Position numbers and translations under genes: made by a program
Assembly (NCBI RefSeq): GCF_002117935.1
Contig: NZ_BDJE01000032.1
Coordinates: 62,001-126,000 of the forward strand
Direction of reading: 5' to 3'
Length of the DNA: 64,000 bases
DNA from: Nocardioides sp. PD653-B2
Lineage (GTDB): Bacteria; Actinomycetota; Actinomycetes; Propionibacteriales; Nocardioidaceae
Notes under the pieces: model-generated
Told to the model about the DNA's origin: nothing
The model's database searches: none
Seen by the model: the letters and a program-made list of their open reading frames with translations, nothing else
Shown: positions 56,863-64,000 of the stretch, in pieces
How the letters are laid out: each line of letters opens with the position of its first letter
Numbering within the stretch: the stretch's first letter is position 1

Positions 56863-58518
56863 ATGTCCTCCGATCTGAGCGGTCACTCGGGCGAGCTCGC
56901 CATCGCGGTGGCCCAGGCCCACGGCGTCGACACCCTGTTCACCCTCTCGGGCGCGCACGTCTTCCCGCTCTACGACGGGGCGGTCAAGGCCGAGACCCCG
57001 GTGCGGCTGCTCGACGTCCGGCACGAGCAGACCGCTGCCTTCGCGGCCGAGGCCACCGGCAAGCTCACCCGGGTCCCCGGCCTCGCCGTGCTGACCGCCG
57101 GGCCGGGTGTCACCAACGGCCTGAGCGCGGTCGCACAGGCGCAGTTCGCCGGCTCGCCGATGGTCGTCGTCGGCGGCCGGGCGCCCCAGGGCCGCTGGGG
57201 CACCGGGGCGCTCCAGGAGCTCGACCAGCCGCCGATCTTCGCGCCGGTCTCCAAGCTGGCGCGCACCATTCCCACCGCCGGCGACGTCGTCGACGGCATC
57301 CACGAGGCGTTCGTGACCGCGGGCTCGCCGCACCGCGGGCCGGTCTTCGTCGACGTGCCGATGGACGAGCTCTTCAACACCGCCACCTCCCCCGCACCGG
57401 AGGTCGGACCGCTCCGCGGCGCCGCTCCGGACCCGGACGCCGTCGGTGAGATCGCGGAGCTGCTGGCGGCCGCGTCCCGGCCGGTGCTGATCCTCGGCAC
57501 CGACGTCTGGGCCGACCGGGCCGAGGAGGCCGCGCTGCGCTTCGTGGAGGCGGTCGGCGTCCCGACGATCACCAACGGCATGGGCCGCGGCGTCGTGCCC
57601 GGCGGCCACCCGCTGCTCGTGACCAAGGCGCGGGGCCAGGCCCTCGGCGGCGCCGACCTGGTGATCGTGGTCGGCACCCCGCTCGACTTCCGGCTCGGCT
57701 ACGGCGCGTTCGGCGGCAAGGACGGCGCGACCCCGGCCCAGGTCGTGCACGTCGCCGACTCCCCCGGCCAGCTCGCCGGCCACGCCGACCTCGCGGCCTC
57801 GGTCTCCGGCGACCTCACGTCGGTCTTCGACGACCTCCTCGGCGCGATGGAGCAGGTCGTCCGCCGGCCCGACTGGAGCACGTGGGTCTCCGACCTCCAG
57901 GCCGCCGTGGCCGCAGCCACCGAGCGCGACGCCCTCCTGCTCGGCGCCGAGGCCGACCCGATCCACCCGGCCCGGATCTACGGCGAGCTGGTCCCCCGCC
58001 TGGCCGACGACGCGGTCGTCATCGGCGACGGCGGCGACTTCGTCAGCTTCGCCGGCAAGTTCGTGGAGCCCCAGCGCCCCGGCGGCTGGCTCGACCCGGG
58101 CCCCTACGGCTGCCTCGGCGCGGGTCTCGGCGCGGCCATCGCCGCCCGGCTGGCCCGGCCCTCGGCCCAGGTCGTGCTGCTGCTGGGCGACGGGGCCGCC
58201 GGCTTCTCGCTGATGGACGTCGACACCCTGGTCCGCCACAACCTGCCGGTCGTGATGCTGATGGGCAACAACTCCGCCTGGGGCCTGGAGAAGGGCCCGA
58301 TGCAGATGCTCTACGGCTACGACGTGATCGCCGACCTCGCGCCGCGCACGGCGTACGACGAGGTGGTGCGGGCGCTCGGCGGCGCCGGCGAGACCGTGAC
58401 CGACCCGCGCCAGGTCGGCCCGGCGATCGACCGGGCGTTCGCCTCGAACGTGCCCTACCTCGTCAACGTCATCACCGACGTCGAGGCCGTCTACCCGCGG
58501 GCCAGCTTCGGTGTCTGA
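56863..58518 (+). CDS. TPP-dependent acetolactate synthase-like enzyme
   Basis: A 551-residue protein. DVRHEQTAAFAAEATGKL has the catalytic Glu, LTAGPGVTNGLSAVAQA follows, and LLLGDGAAGFSLMDVDTL through VMLMGNNSAWG is the TPP/Mg motif (GDG...NN). Central and C-terminal domains match the acetohydroxyacid synthase/benzoylformate decarboxylase superfamily. It may be a real ALS or a relative such as an oxalyl- or 2-hydroxyacyl-CoA lyase; the substrate is uncertain. In the unoccupied chromosome it would start 9 bp after the DUF2785 stop. Confidence 0.85.
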   Translation: MSSDLSGHSGELAIAVAQAHGVDTLFTLSGAHVFPLYDGAVKAETPVRLLDVRHEQTAAFAAEATGKLTRVPGLAVLTAGPGVTNGLSAVAQAQFAGSPMVVVGGRAPQGRWGTGALQELDQPPIFAPVSKLARTIPTAGDVVDGIHEAFVTAGSPHRGPVFVDVPMDELFNTATSPAPEVGPLRGAAPDPDAVGEIAELLAAASRPVLILGTDVWADRAEEAALRFVEAVGVPTITNGMGRGVVPGGHPLLVTKARGQALGGADLVIVVGTPLDFRLGYGAFGGKDGATPAQVVHVADSPGQLAGHADLAASVSGDLTSVFDDLLGAMEQVVRRPDWSTWVSDLQAAVAAATERDALLLGAEADPIHPARIYGELVPRLADDAVVIGDGGDFVSFAGKFVEPQRPGGWLDPGPYGCLGAGLGAAIAARLARPSAQVVLLLGDGAAGFSLMDVDTLVRHNLPVVMLMGNNSAWGLEKGPMQMLYGYDVIADLAPRTAYDEVVRALGGAGETVTDPRQVGPAIDRAFASNVPYLVNVITDVEAVYPRASFGV

Positions 58519-59014
58519 TCGCTCCGCTCCGGGTGTGGTCCTGCGCCGGGCGACGCCCGCCGACCACGAGGTCGTCGGCGAGCTGACCGTCGCGGCGTAC
58601 GCCGACTTCACCCGCGGCCCGGGCGACGCCTATGTCGACCACCTGCGCGACGCAGCCGGCCGCGACCGCGAGGCCGAGCTCTGGGTCGCCGAGCTCGACG
58701 GCGACGTCGTCGGCGCGGTGACGCTCACCCCGGAGGGCTCGGCCTGGCGTGAGATCGCGCGGGCCGGCGAGGGCGAGTTCCGGATGTTGGCGGTCTCGCC
58801 CGCAGCCCGGCGCCAGGGCGTCGGTGAGGCGCTCGCACGCCTGGTGGTCGACCGCTTCCGCGAGCTGGGCGCAGACGCCGTCGTGCTGTCGAGCCTGGCC
58901 CAGATGACGTCTGCCCACCGGATCTACGAGCGGCTGGGTTTCCGCCGGGTCCCCGAGCGCGACTGGTCGCCGAAGCCGGACGTCGACCTGGTCGCCTTCC
59001 GACGGGAGCTCTGA
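58511..59014 (+). CDS. GNAT-family N-acetyltransferase
   Basis: A 167-residue protein from GTG 58511, overlapping the previous gene by 8 bases. EFRMLAVSPAARRQGVGEALARL is the acetyl-CoA-binding motif A, and MTSAHRIYERLGFRRVPER is motif B. The acceptor is unknown. Confidence 0.88.
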   Translation: MSDRSAPGVVLRRATPADHEVVGELTVAAYADFTRGPGDAYVDHLRDAAGRDREAELWVAELDGDVVGAVTLTPEGSAWREIARAGEGEFRMLAVSPAARRQGVGEALARLVVDRFRELGADAVVLSSLAQMTSAHRIYERLGFRRVPERDWSPKPDVDLVAFRREL

Positions 59015-59017
59015 GCG

Positions 59018-59383
59018 ATGACGACCGACGCGACCCTGACCTTCACGGTCACCGACGACGACACCGCCGCCGCCCTCGGTTCGGGCAGCCTCCCCGTGCT
59101 CGCCACCCCGCGGCTCCTCGCGTGGTGCGAGGCGGCGACCTGCGCGGCGATCGACCCGACGCTGCCGGCGGGCTCGACCAGCGTGGGCACCCGGATCGAG
59201 CTCGAGCACGTCGGCGCCAGCCCGGTCGGGCAGGACGTCGAGGTGACCGCGTCGTCGTCGTACGTCGACGGCCGGCTGCACCGCTTCACGGTGATGGCCC
59301 GACACGTCGGCGGCAGGGTGGTCGGCACCGGGGAGGTCACCCGCGTCGTGGTCGACGCGGAGCGCTTCTTGTCCCGGCTCTGA
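59018..59383 (+). CDS. Hotdog-fold thioesterase, FlK-like
   Basis: A 121-residue protein. LATPRLLAWCEAATCAAIDP and STSVGTRIELEHVGASPVGQ match fluoroacetyl-CoA thioesterase FlK and related hotdog proteins; Thr/Glu/His-type catalytic residues are not all certain here. It probably hydrolyses an acyl-CoA. Only 3 bp after the GNAT gene, in the same operon. Confidence 0.8.
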   Translation: MTTDATLTFTVTDDDTAAALGSGSLPVLATPRLLAWCEAATCAAIDPTLPAGSTSVGTRIELEHVGASPVGQDVEVTASSSYVDGRLHRFTVMARHVGGRVVGTGEVTRVVVDAERFLSRL

Positions 59384-59488
59384 CCGGTCCTCGTCGTCCG
59401 GCGGCGACCCGATTTCCCCGACAGCCCGGAGTTTGAGAGACTGACTCGTGGCCTTCGGGTCAGACTCGTCTCGATCAGGAGGAAAACC

Positions 59489-59563
59489 ATGGGCAAGACC
59501 GGCCGCAAGCGCCGCGCTCGCAAGAAGAAGGGCGCGAACCACGGCAAGCGCCCCAACGCCTGA
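59489..59563 (+). CDS. 50S ribosomal protein bL37
   Basis: A 24-residue protein, MGKTGRKRRARKKKGANHGK ending RPNA, almost all basic. It matches the tiny actinobacterial large-subunit protein bL37 seen in mycobacterial ribosome structures. A perfect AGGAGG lies 6 bases before the ATG, and a terminator follows. Its place beside the sigR/rsrA genes fits other actinobacteria. Confidence 0.85.
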   Translation: MGKTGRKRRARKKKGANHGKRPNA

Positions 59564-59578
59564 GCGCAGTACATGACA

Positions 59579-59608
59579 GAACCCCCGGACCTCACGGTTC
59601 GGGGGTTC
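59579..59608. terminator. Terminator after bL37
   Basis: GAACCCCCG (59579-59587) pairs with CGGGGGTTC (59600-59608), followed by TTCGTCG. Confidence 0.8.
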
Positions 59609-59624
59609 TTCGTCGTCCATGGGT

Positions 59625-59695
59625 CTCGACACGCCGGTCGCGACCTCGTGCCTCGGTAGCGCGGCTCGCTCGACCACCATCAGCGGATCCGCTGA
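59625..59695. repeat. Dispersed chromosomal repeat and 16-bp palindrome
   Basis: GTCTCGAC...CTCGACCACC resembles 9583-9625. At its end TCAGCGGATCCGCTGA (59680-59695) is a perfect palindrome. It lies just downstream of rsrA and may serve as its terminator. The 143-bp gap has no gene. Confidence 0.45.
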
Positions 59696-59706
59696 CGCGG
59701 CTCCGC

Positions 59707-59979
59707 TCAGCTCTCGCGGATCTGGACCTGGACCTCACGGATCCGGAGCAGCACCCGGTCGCGGAGCTCCTCGGGCGCAGCCTCGGCGCAGGAGCGGGCG
59801 ACCACGGCCTTCACCGTCCGCTGGAGGTCGTACTTCTCCAGGCACGGGTTGCAGCTGTCGAGGTGCAGGCGTACGGCGGAGCAGTCGGCCTGGTCGAGCT
59901 CGTTGTCGAGGAAGTAGACGATCTGCTCGAGGAAGTCGGCACACTCGCCCGGCGTGGGCTCGGGGTGGCTGTGGCTCAT
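59707..59979 (-). CDS. rsrA: Zinc-binding anti-sigma factor, RsrA/RshA type
   Basis: A 90-residue protein. HLDSCNPC gives His39-x3-Cys43-x2-Cys46, with Cys13 as fourth ligand and Cys33 conserved, the ZAS pattern of redox-sensing anti-sigma factors. Disulfide stress would form a disulfide, release zinc and free SigR. Its start overlaps the sigR stop (ATGA), giving the usual coupled pair. Confidence 0.92.
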   Translation of the reverse strand: MSHSHPEPTPGECADFLEQIVYFLDNELDQADCSAVRLHLDSCNPCLEKYDLQRTVKAVVARSCAEAAPEELRDRVLLRIREVQVQIRES

Positions 59980-60620
59980 GACTTGCCTCCGTCGCGGCCG
60001 ACTGTGAGCAGGTCGTTGTCCCGCACGTAGTCCGAGAGCATGTCGCGCAGCTGGCGCCGTCCCCGGTGCAACCGGGACATGACGGTGCCGATCGGGGTCT
60101 CCATGATCTCCGCGATCTCCTTGTAGGCGAATCCCTCGACGTCGGCGAGGTAGACCGCGAGCCGGAACTCCTCGGGCAGACGCTGCAGGGCGTCCTTGAC
60201 CTGGGAGTCGGGCAGGTGCTCCAGCGCCTCCATCTCGGCCGAGCGCAGACCCGTGGAGGAGTGCGACTCGGCCCGGGCGAGCTGCCAGTCCTCGACGTCC
60301 TCGGACATCGACTGCTGCGGCTGGCGCTGCTTCTTGCGGTAGGTGTTGATGAACGTGTTCGTCAGGATCCGGTAGAGCCAGGCCTTGAGGTTCGTGCCGG
60401 GCCGGAACTGGTGGAACGAGGAGTACGCCTTCGCGAACGTCTCCTGCACCAGGTCCTCGGCGTCGGCCGGGTTCCGGGTCATCCGCATCGCGGCGGAGTA
60501 GAGCTGGTCGATGAAGGGCATCGCGTCGCGTTCGAACCGTGCCGAACGGTCGGCAGCGGTCTCGGTGGCGACGTCGATTTCTTCTACGACGTCGGGCGTG
60601 GTGTCTTCAGCGTCAGTCAT
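59976..60620 (-). CDS. sigR: ECF sigma factor SigR/SigH, oxidative stress
   Basis: From ATG 60620 it encodes 214 residues; a longer form from ATG 60668 adds 16 residues. Region 2 is [20 protein letters not shown] through [17 protein letters not shown] and region 4 is [28 protein letters not shown]... with the recognition helix [14 protein letters not shown]. It controls thiol-stress genes (thioredoxin, mycothiol) in actinobacteria. A consensus SigR promoter lies just upstream of the longer start. Confidence 0.92.
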   Translation of the reverse strand: MTDAEDTTPDVVEEIDVATETAADRSARFERDAMPFIDQLYSAAMRMTRNPADAEDLVQETFAKAYSSFHQFRPGTNLKAWLYRILTNTFINTYRKKQRQPQQSMSEDVEDWQLARAESHSSTGLRSAEMEALEHLPDSQVKDALQRLPEEFRLAVYLADVEGFAYKEIAEIMETPIGTVMSRLHRGRRQLRDMLSDYVRDNDLLTVGRDGGKS

Positions 60621-60676
60621 CGTATCCCAGCGTAGCCCTGTCGTGGGCCTATCGAGCACGGCAAGCATGTGGGTAG

Positions 60677-60702
60677 AACGCGTCAGTCCGGCAGACCATT
60701 CC
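60677..60702 (-). promoter_or_regulatory. SigR-dependent autoregulatory promoter
   Basis: On the minus strand GGAAT (60702-60698), exactly 18 bases, then GTT (60679-60677): the SigR/SigH consensus GGAAT-N18-GTT. The ATG at 60668 lies 8 bases after GTT, where transcription would start, so the longer SigR form is probably leaderless. The promoter overlaps the end of the hydrolase gene. Confidence 0.75.
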
Positions 60703-61348
60703 CTGCGCCTCCCGCACCGGCGACCTCACGGTTGATCCACTCCAGCGTCGACTCGACGATGATCGCCATCGCCTCCGCCGCGCTCACCCCGCCACGGGCG
60801 GGCGTCTTGAACGCGTGGTCGGCCGTCGGGACGACCGTGAGATCGACGTGGTCGGGGAACTCCTCGGGCGAGCCCATCGTGTCCCGCTCCCCCTGGATGA
60901 CCAGCGTCGGCAACCCGGCGCCGAGCAGCTCGTCGAGCCGCGACTTCTCCGGCTTGCCGGGTGGGTGCAGCGGGAAGGCCAGCGCCAGGCAGCCGACCGC
61001 CCCGAGCCTGCTCGCGCAGCGGGCCGCCGAACGCGCCCCCGCCGAGCGCCCGCCGATGACGAGCGGCGTCCGCGTCCGGAGCTGGTCGGCGGCGGCGACC
61101 AGGGCACCGTCCAGCGTCGGAGGCGGGGTGGCCACCTTGCGTCCCGCGACCCGCCAGGGCTGCTCCAGCCGGACGACCGTGACGCCGTGGCGGGGCAGGT
61201 GGTGGGCGAGCGCCTCGAGGTCGCGGCTGTCGATGCCGCCGCCGGCGCCGTGCCCGAGCAGCAGGGTGGCGTAGGGGCTCCGGGCCCGGTCGGTGACCAG
61301 CCGGGCGGGGCCGTACGGCGTCTCGACCGTGCGCTCGCTGTGGCTCAC
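60683..61348 (-). CDS. Alpha/beta hydrolase, KANL3/Tex30-like
   Basis: From GTG 61348, in a GTGA overlap with the SRAP gene, 221 residues. [14 protein letters not shown] is the oxyanion-hole region, [15 protein letters not shown] the nucleophile elbow (Ser), [19 protein letters not shown] carries the acid and TADHAFKTP the catalytic His. This is the Tex30/KANL3-type dienelactone hydrolase-like fold. Substrate unknown. Confidence 0.82.
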   Translation of the reverse strand: MSHSERTVETPYGPARLVTDRARSPYATLLLGHGAGGGIDSRDLEALAHHLPRHGVTVVRLEQPWRVAGRKVATPPPTLDGALVAAADQLRTRTPLVIGGRSAGARSAARCASRLGAVGCLALAFPLHPPGKPEKSRLDELLGAGLPTLVIQGERDTMGSPEEFPDHVDLTVVPTADHAFKTPARGGVSAAEAMAIIVESTLEWINREVAGAGGAGNGLPD

Positions 61349-62112
61349 CCGATGACGTCTTCCAGCGGGAGCGGCTCGAGCAGCTCGGGTCCGTTGTTCC
61401 TGACGTTGCTGACCAGCGTCGAGACCGGGTAGGCCTCGAGCCTCCCGGGGGCGGCCGGGACGAGCAGGTCGAGCAGCTGGTCCTGGGGGGCTGTCGGGTC
61501 GAGCCAGTCGGCCCACCGGTCCCGTTCCACCATGAGCGGCATCCGGTCGTGGATGTGGCCGAGGTCGTCCTCCGCGTCGGTGGTGATCACCGTGCAGGTC
61601 CACCGGAACCGGTCGTCGGCGTCATCGGCCTTCGTCGGGTCGCGCCAGATCTCGTAGAGCCCGGCCATCGCCAGCACCCCGTGGTCCTGCGGCCGGATGA
61701 AGAAGGGCTGCTTGCGCGGCTTACCCGCTGCGGTCAGCTGCTCCGTGGGGTACCACTCGTAGTAGCCGTCGGCCGGCAGCAGGCAGCGCCGCTTCGCGAA
61801 CGCCCGCTTGTACGCCGGCTTCTCGGCCACCGTCTCCATCCGGGCGTTGATCATCCGGTTGCCGATCGAGGGGTCCTTCGCCCACGACGGGACCAGGCCC
61901 CAGGTCAGCACCCGGAGCTGGCGCCGAGCGGGCTCGTCGCTCTCCGTGGACTCTGCCGACTTCGTGGGGAGCCGCTCGACGACCGCGTAGACCTCCTTGG
62001 TGGGGGCGACGTTGTAGTCGGCCTCCAGCGGAGCGGGCACGCGGAGCTCGGTGATGTCGAACTCCTCGACGAGGTCCTCGGGGCGACGGCTCGACGCGTA
62101 GCGACCGCACAT
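61345..62112 (-). CDS. SRAP protein (HMCES/YedK), abasic-site DNA-protein crosslinker
   Basis: A 255-residue protein beginning MCGRYASS. After removal of Met, Cys2 is the residue that bonds covalently to abasic sites in single-stranded DNA. Conserved residues follow: Asn in EADYNVAPTKEVY, MINARMETV, the Glu in PADGYYEWYP and His in IHDRMPLMV. SRAP proteins shield abasic sites at forks and are often SOS-linked. A homologue lies near sigH in Mycobacterium tuberculosis. Confidence 0.93.
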   Translation of the reverse strand: MCGRYASSRRPEDLVEEFDITELRVPAPLEADYNVAPTKEVYAVVERLPTKSAESTESDEPARRQLRVLTWGLVPSWAKDPSIGNRMINARMETVAEKPAYKRAFAKRRCLLPADGYYEWYPTEQLTAAGKPRKQPFFIRPQDHGVLAMAGLYEIWRDPTKADDADDRFRWTCTVITTDAEDDLGHIHDRMPLMVERDRWADWLDPTAPQDQLLDLLVPAAPGRLEAYPVSTLVSNVRNNGPELLEPLPLEDVIG

Positions 62113-62140
62113 GCGGTCACTCTAGTGACACGGGGAGTGG

Positions 62141-62881
62141 TCAGACGCGGGTGAGCTCGTCGAGCAGCGACCCGGCGCCGGTGTCGTCGTCCGGGAGCCC
62201 CTCGATCCACACCCGGGCCTGGGCGACGGCGCTGTCGTCGAGCATCCGGCGGAGCAGGCCGACCCGGCGGCCGATCCGGTCGCGGCCGGCGAGCACGACG
62301 ACCCGGCCGGGCGCGACGTGGCTGATGGTCTCGGTGCCGGAGAAGACGGTGCGCGCGGTGTCGCCGAGCTGGGCGACCCGCAACGCCCGGGTCAGCGTGT
62401 CGTCGCGGCCCGAGGCCGCGTCCGGCCACGGCGGCGCGGCGACGACCACGAGAGCATGGGTGTCGCGGACGCCGCCGGCCGCAGCGTCTCGGTAGAGGTC
62501 GGAGACCCTGCTGCGCAGGTGGGCCAGGCTGGCGAGCCCGGTGAGCGGGTCCTCGCACGAGAGGCCGTTGAGATAGCCGAGGGTCGCGTCGCTCCAGGCG
62601 ACCGACAGGGCACGGATATCGCCGAAGTCCGGGTCGGTGCCGCGGACCAGGCGAGAGGTGGTGGCGAGGGCGTCCAGGGACTCCGCCAGCGTCAGACCGT
62701 CGCGAGCGAACGAGGCCCCCACGACCTCGCACGCAGCGACCGAGACCGACCCTGAAGCAAGGGCCTCCCCGACCGCCTCGAAGCGCGGCGGCAGTGCCGC
62801 TCGCAGCTCCGGGGACAGCTCCCCCCATGCCTCAGGGCCGTCCGTGGTCAGCCGGCGCGTGCGCGTCGTGAACCTTCCCAC
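62141..62881 (-). CDS. Degenerate GGDEF-like protein
   Basis: From GTG 62881, preceded by GAGGGAG, 246 residues. LNGLSCEDPLTGLASLAHLRSRVSDL is the typical beginning of a GGDEF diguanylate cyclase domain, but no GG(D/E)EF active-site loop is present further on. The rest (RVVVLAGRDRIGRRVGLLRR) keeps the fold but not the catalytic residues. It may be a c-di-GMP-related regulator without activity. It is divergent from the ECF gene across about 108 bp. Confidence 0.62.
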   Translation of the reverse strand: MGRFTTRTRRLTTDGPEAWGELSPELRAALPPRFEAVGEALASGSVSVAACEVVGASFARDGLTLAESLDALATTSRLVRGTDPDFGDIRALSVAWSDATLGYLNGLSCEDPLTGLASLAHLRSRVSDLYRDAAAGGVRDTHALVVVAAPPWPDAASGRDDTLTRALRVAQLGDTARTVFSGTETISHVAPGRVVVLAGRDRIGRRVGLLRRMLDDSAVAQARVWIEGLPDDDTGAGSLLDELTRV

Positions 62882-62989
62882 GGTTGCTCCCTCACTTGGT
62901 CTCGGCGAGGAAACGGGCCTCGGGGAGGTCCATGACGCGGAAATGCGAGAAATTCCGTGATCTTTTCCCGACTGGTGCGTTGAAGGGGC

Positions 62990-64000
62990 GTGGCCAGCCA
63001 CATCTCCACCCTCGAAGGCCCCAGCGACGGAGAGCTGATCTCCGCTGTTCGGGGCGGCGACGTCGACGCCTACGGGGAGCTGTTCGCCCGCCACGTCGAG
63101 GCCGCCCGCCGACTCGCCCGCCAGCTCGTCTCGGCCGGCGACGTCGACGACCTGGTGTCCGAGGCGTTCGCCAAGGTGCTCGTCGTCCTCCAGCGCGGAG
63201 GCGGCCCCGACCTCGCCTTCCGCGCCTACCTCCTGACCGCCGTACGCCGCCTCCAGGTGGACCGGATCCGCTCCACGGCCCGCTTGCAGACCACCGGCGA
63301 CCTGACACCGTTCGACCCGGGCGTGCCGTTCCGCGACACCGCCGTCGAGGGTTTCGAGAGCGCCGCGGCCGCCCGCGCCTTCGCGTCGCTGCCGGAGCGC
63401 TGGCAGCTGGTGCTCTGGCACACCGAGGTCGAGGCGCAGAAGCCGGCCGAGGTCGCGCTGCTGCTCGGGATGACCGCCAACTCCGTCTCCGCCCTTGCCT
63501 ACCGGGCCCGCGAGGGCCTGCGCCAGGCATACCTGTCCATGCACGCCCAGAGCGTCGACGAGGACGCCTGCGCCCGGACCCGCGCCGGCCTGGGCGCCTA
63601 TGTCCGCGGCGGGCTGTCCCGCCGCGACAGCGCCCGCGTCGAGCAGCACCTCGAGGACTGCCGGGCCTGCGCCGCCATCTATCTGGAGCTCACCGAGGTC
63701 AACTCCCGGCTCAGCGCCCTGCTGGCCCCGCTGCTGCTCGGCAGTGCCGCCGCGGCGTACGTCGGCGCCGCCTCGGGCGGTGGGGTGGCCGCCGCGACCG
63801 GCACCGTCACCGCGCTGTTCGGGCGGGTGCGCGACGTCGTCGCCGCCCACGCCCCGACCGCGGCCGTGGCCGGGGTGGCCGCGTCCGCGGTGATGGCCGG
63901 CCTGTTCGTCACCATCCAGCGCAGCCCCGACCTGCCGACGGCCGAGGACCTCCCCTCGTCGCGCAACAGCGCGCCCGCCGCCTCACCCACCGCGTCGCCG
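62990..64000 (+). CDS. ECF sigma factor fused to zinc-finger/membrane anti-sigma-like domain, 3-prime truncated
   Basis: From GTG 62990, with AAGGGG close upstream, the frame stays open to the window end (337 codons). Residues 1-180 are an ECF sigma factor (region 2: DAYGELFARHVEAARRLARQ, DVDDLVSEAFAKVLVVLQ; region 4: SLPERWQLVLWHTEVEAQKP, MTANSVSALAYRAREGL). Residues about 190-235 contain HLEDCRACAA, an H-x3-C-x2-C zinc anti-sigma motif. Two hydrophobic segments follow (APLLLGSAAAAYVGAASGGG; AAVAGVAASAVMAGLFV), then a Ser/Pro-rich start of an outer domain. Sigma and anti-sigma appear to be one membrane protein. Confidence 0.78.
   Translation, partial: MASHISTLEGPSDGELISAVRGGDVDAYGELFARHVEAARRLARQLVSAGDVDDLVSEAFAKVLVVLQRGGGPDLAFRAYLLTAVRRLQVDRIRSTARLQTTGDLTPFDPGVPFRDTAVEGFESAAAARAFASLPERWQLVLWHTEVEAQKPAEVALLLGMTANSVSALAYRAREGLRQAYLSMHAQSVDEDACARTRAGLGAYVRGGLSRRDSARVEQHLEDCRACAAIYLELTEVNSRLSALLAPLLLGSAAAAYVGAASGGGVAAATGTVTALFGRVRDVVAAHAPTAAVAGVAASAVMAGLFVTIQRSPDLPTAEDLPSSRNSAPAASPTASP

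Overview
The window is high-GC actinobacterial chromosome carrying one complete temperate siphophage genome. Gene content and order point to the Propionibacteriales, most likely a Nocardioides-type organism (inference). The clues are WhiB, a PdtaS-type kinase, SigF with an RsbW-like anti-sigma, SigR with a zinc anti-sigma, a 24-residue bL37 ribosomal protein, nickel superoxide dismutase, frequent GTG starts and very GC-rich third positions. The host genes whiB1, pdtaS, sigR/rsrA and the SRAP gene occur in the same general neighbourhood in Mycobacterium tuberculosis (whiB1, pdtaS, rshA, sigH).

Left host arm, 1-16560: a truncated nitronate monooxygenase, a two-ACT-domain protein, a cold-shock protein with a long leader, a secreted DNase I-fold protein, and a sulfatase/TetR pair divergent from an acetoacetate decarboxylase-like gene with a palindromic operator candidate between them. 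Next come a FabR-like TetR, an SDR/MDR oxidoreductase pair, malic enzyme, sodX/sodN, an RsbW-like anti-sigma with SigF behind a SigF-type promoter, whiB1 behind a CRP-like palindrome, pdtaS and a DUF2785 gene.

Prophage, about 16548-56855 (40.3 kb): a 15-bp direct repeat (TACGGGCCAGTAACA) marks attL, at the 3-prime end of the DUF2785 gene, and attR. The order is repressor (minus) and cro-like gene (plus) with operators between; a tightly overlapping early operon of small, often cysteine-rich ORFs with a PD-(D/E)XK nuclease, gp3/RDF-like protein, DnaQ-like exonuclease, NTase-like protein and RusA; a DnaB-like helicase; a repeat array that may be an origin or cos-type site; HNH, terminase, portal, MuF-like, scaffold and capsid genes; connectors; tail genes including a 1218-residue tape measure; kelch and beta-helix adhesins around a lysis cassette; a minus-strand methyltransferase, small membrane proteins and a tyrosine integrase beside attR.

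The most interesting feature is the lysogeny switch. In the prophage the repressor is 102 residues and its stop codon is formed across attL with host DNA. Rejoining attL and attR in silico shows that the phage form of the gene reads through the core for nine more codons and ends in ...ALALAA, an ssrA-like proteolysis tag. The integrase ends in ...SLVA. This matches the integration-dependent immunity known from some mycobacteriophages: only integration gives a stable repressor. Here attB is the end of a protein-coding gene.

Right host arm, 56856-64000: a TPP-dependent enzyme that would start 9 bp after the DUF2785 stop codon in the empty site, so the prophage splits an apparent operon; then a GNAT acetyltransferase, a FlK-like thioesterase, bL37, rsrA/sigR with a textbook SigR promoter that seems to drive a leaderless longer SigR, an alpha/beta hydrolase, a SRAP (HMCES/YedK) protein, a degenerate GGDEF-like protein and an ECF sigma factor fused to a zinc-finger/membrane anti-sigma-like domain, which runs off the end.
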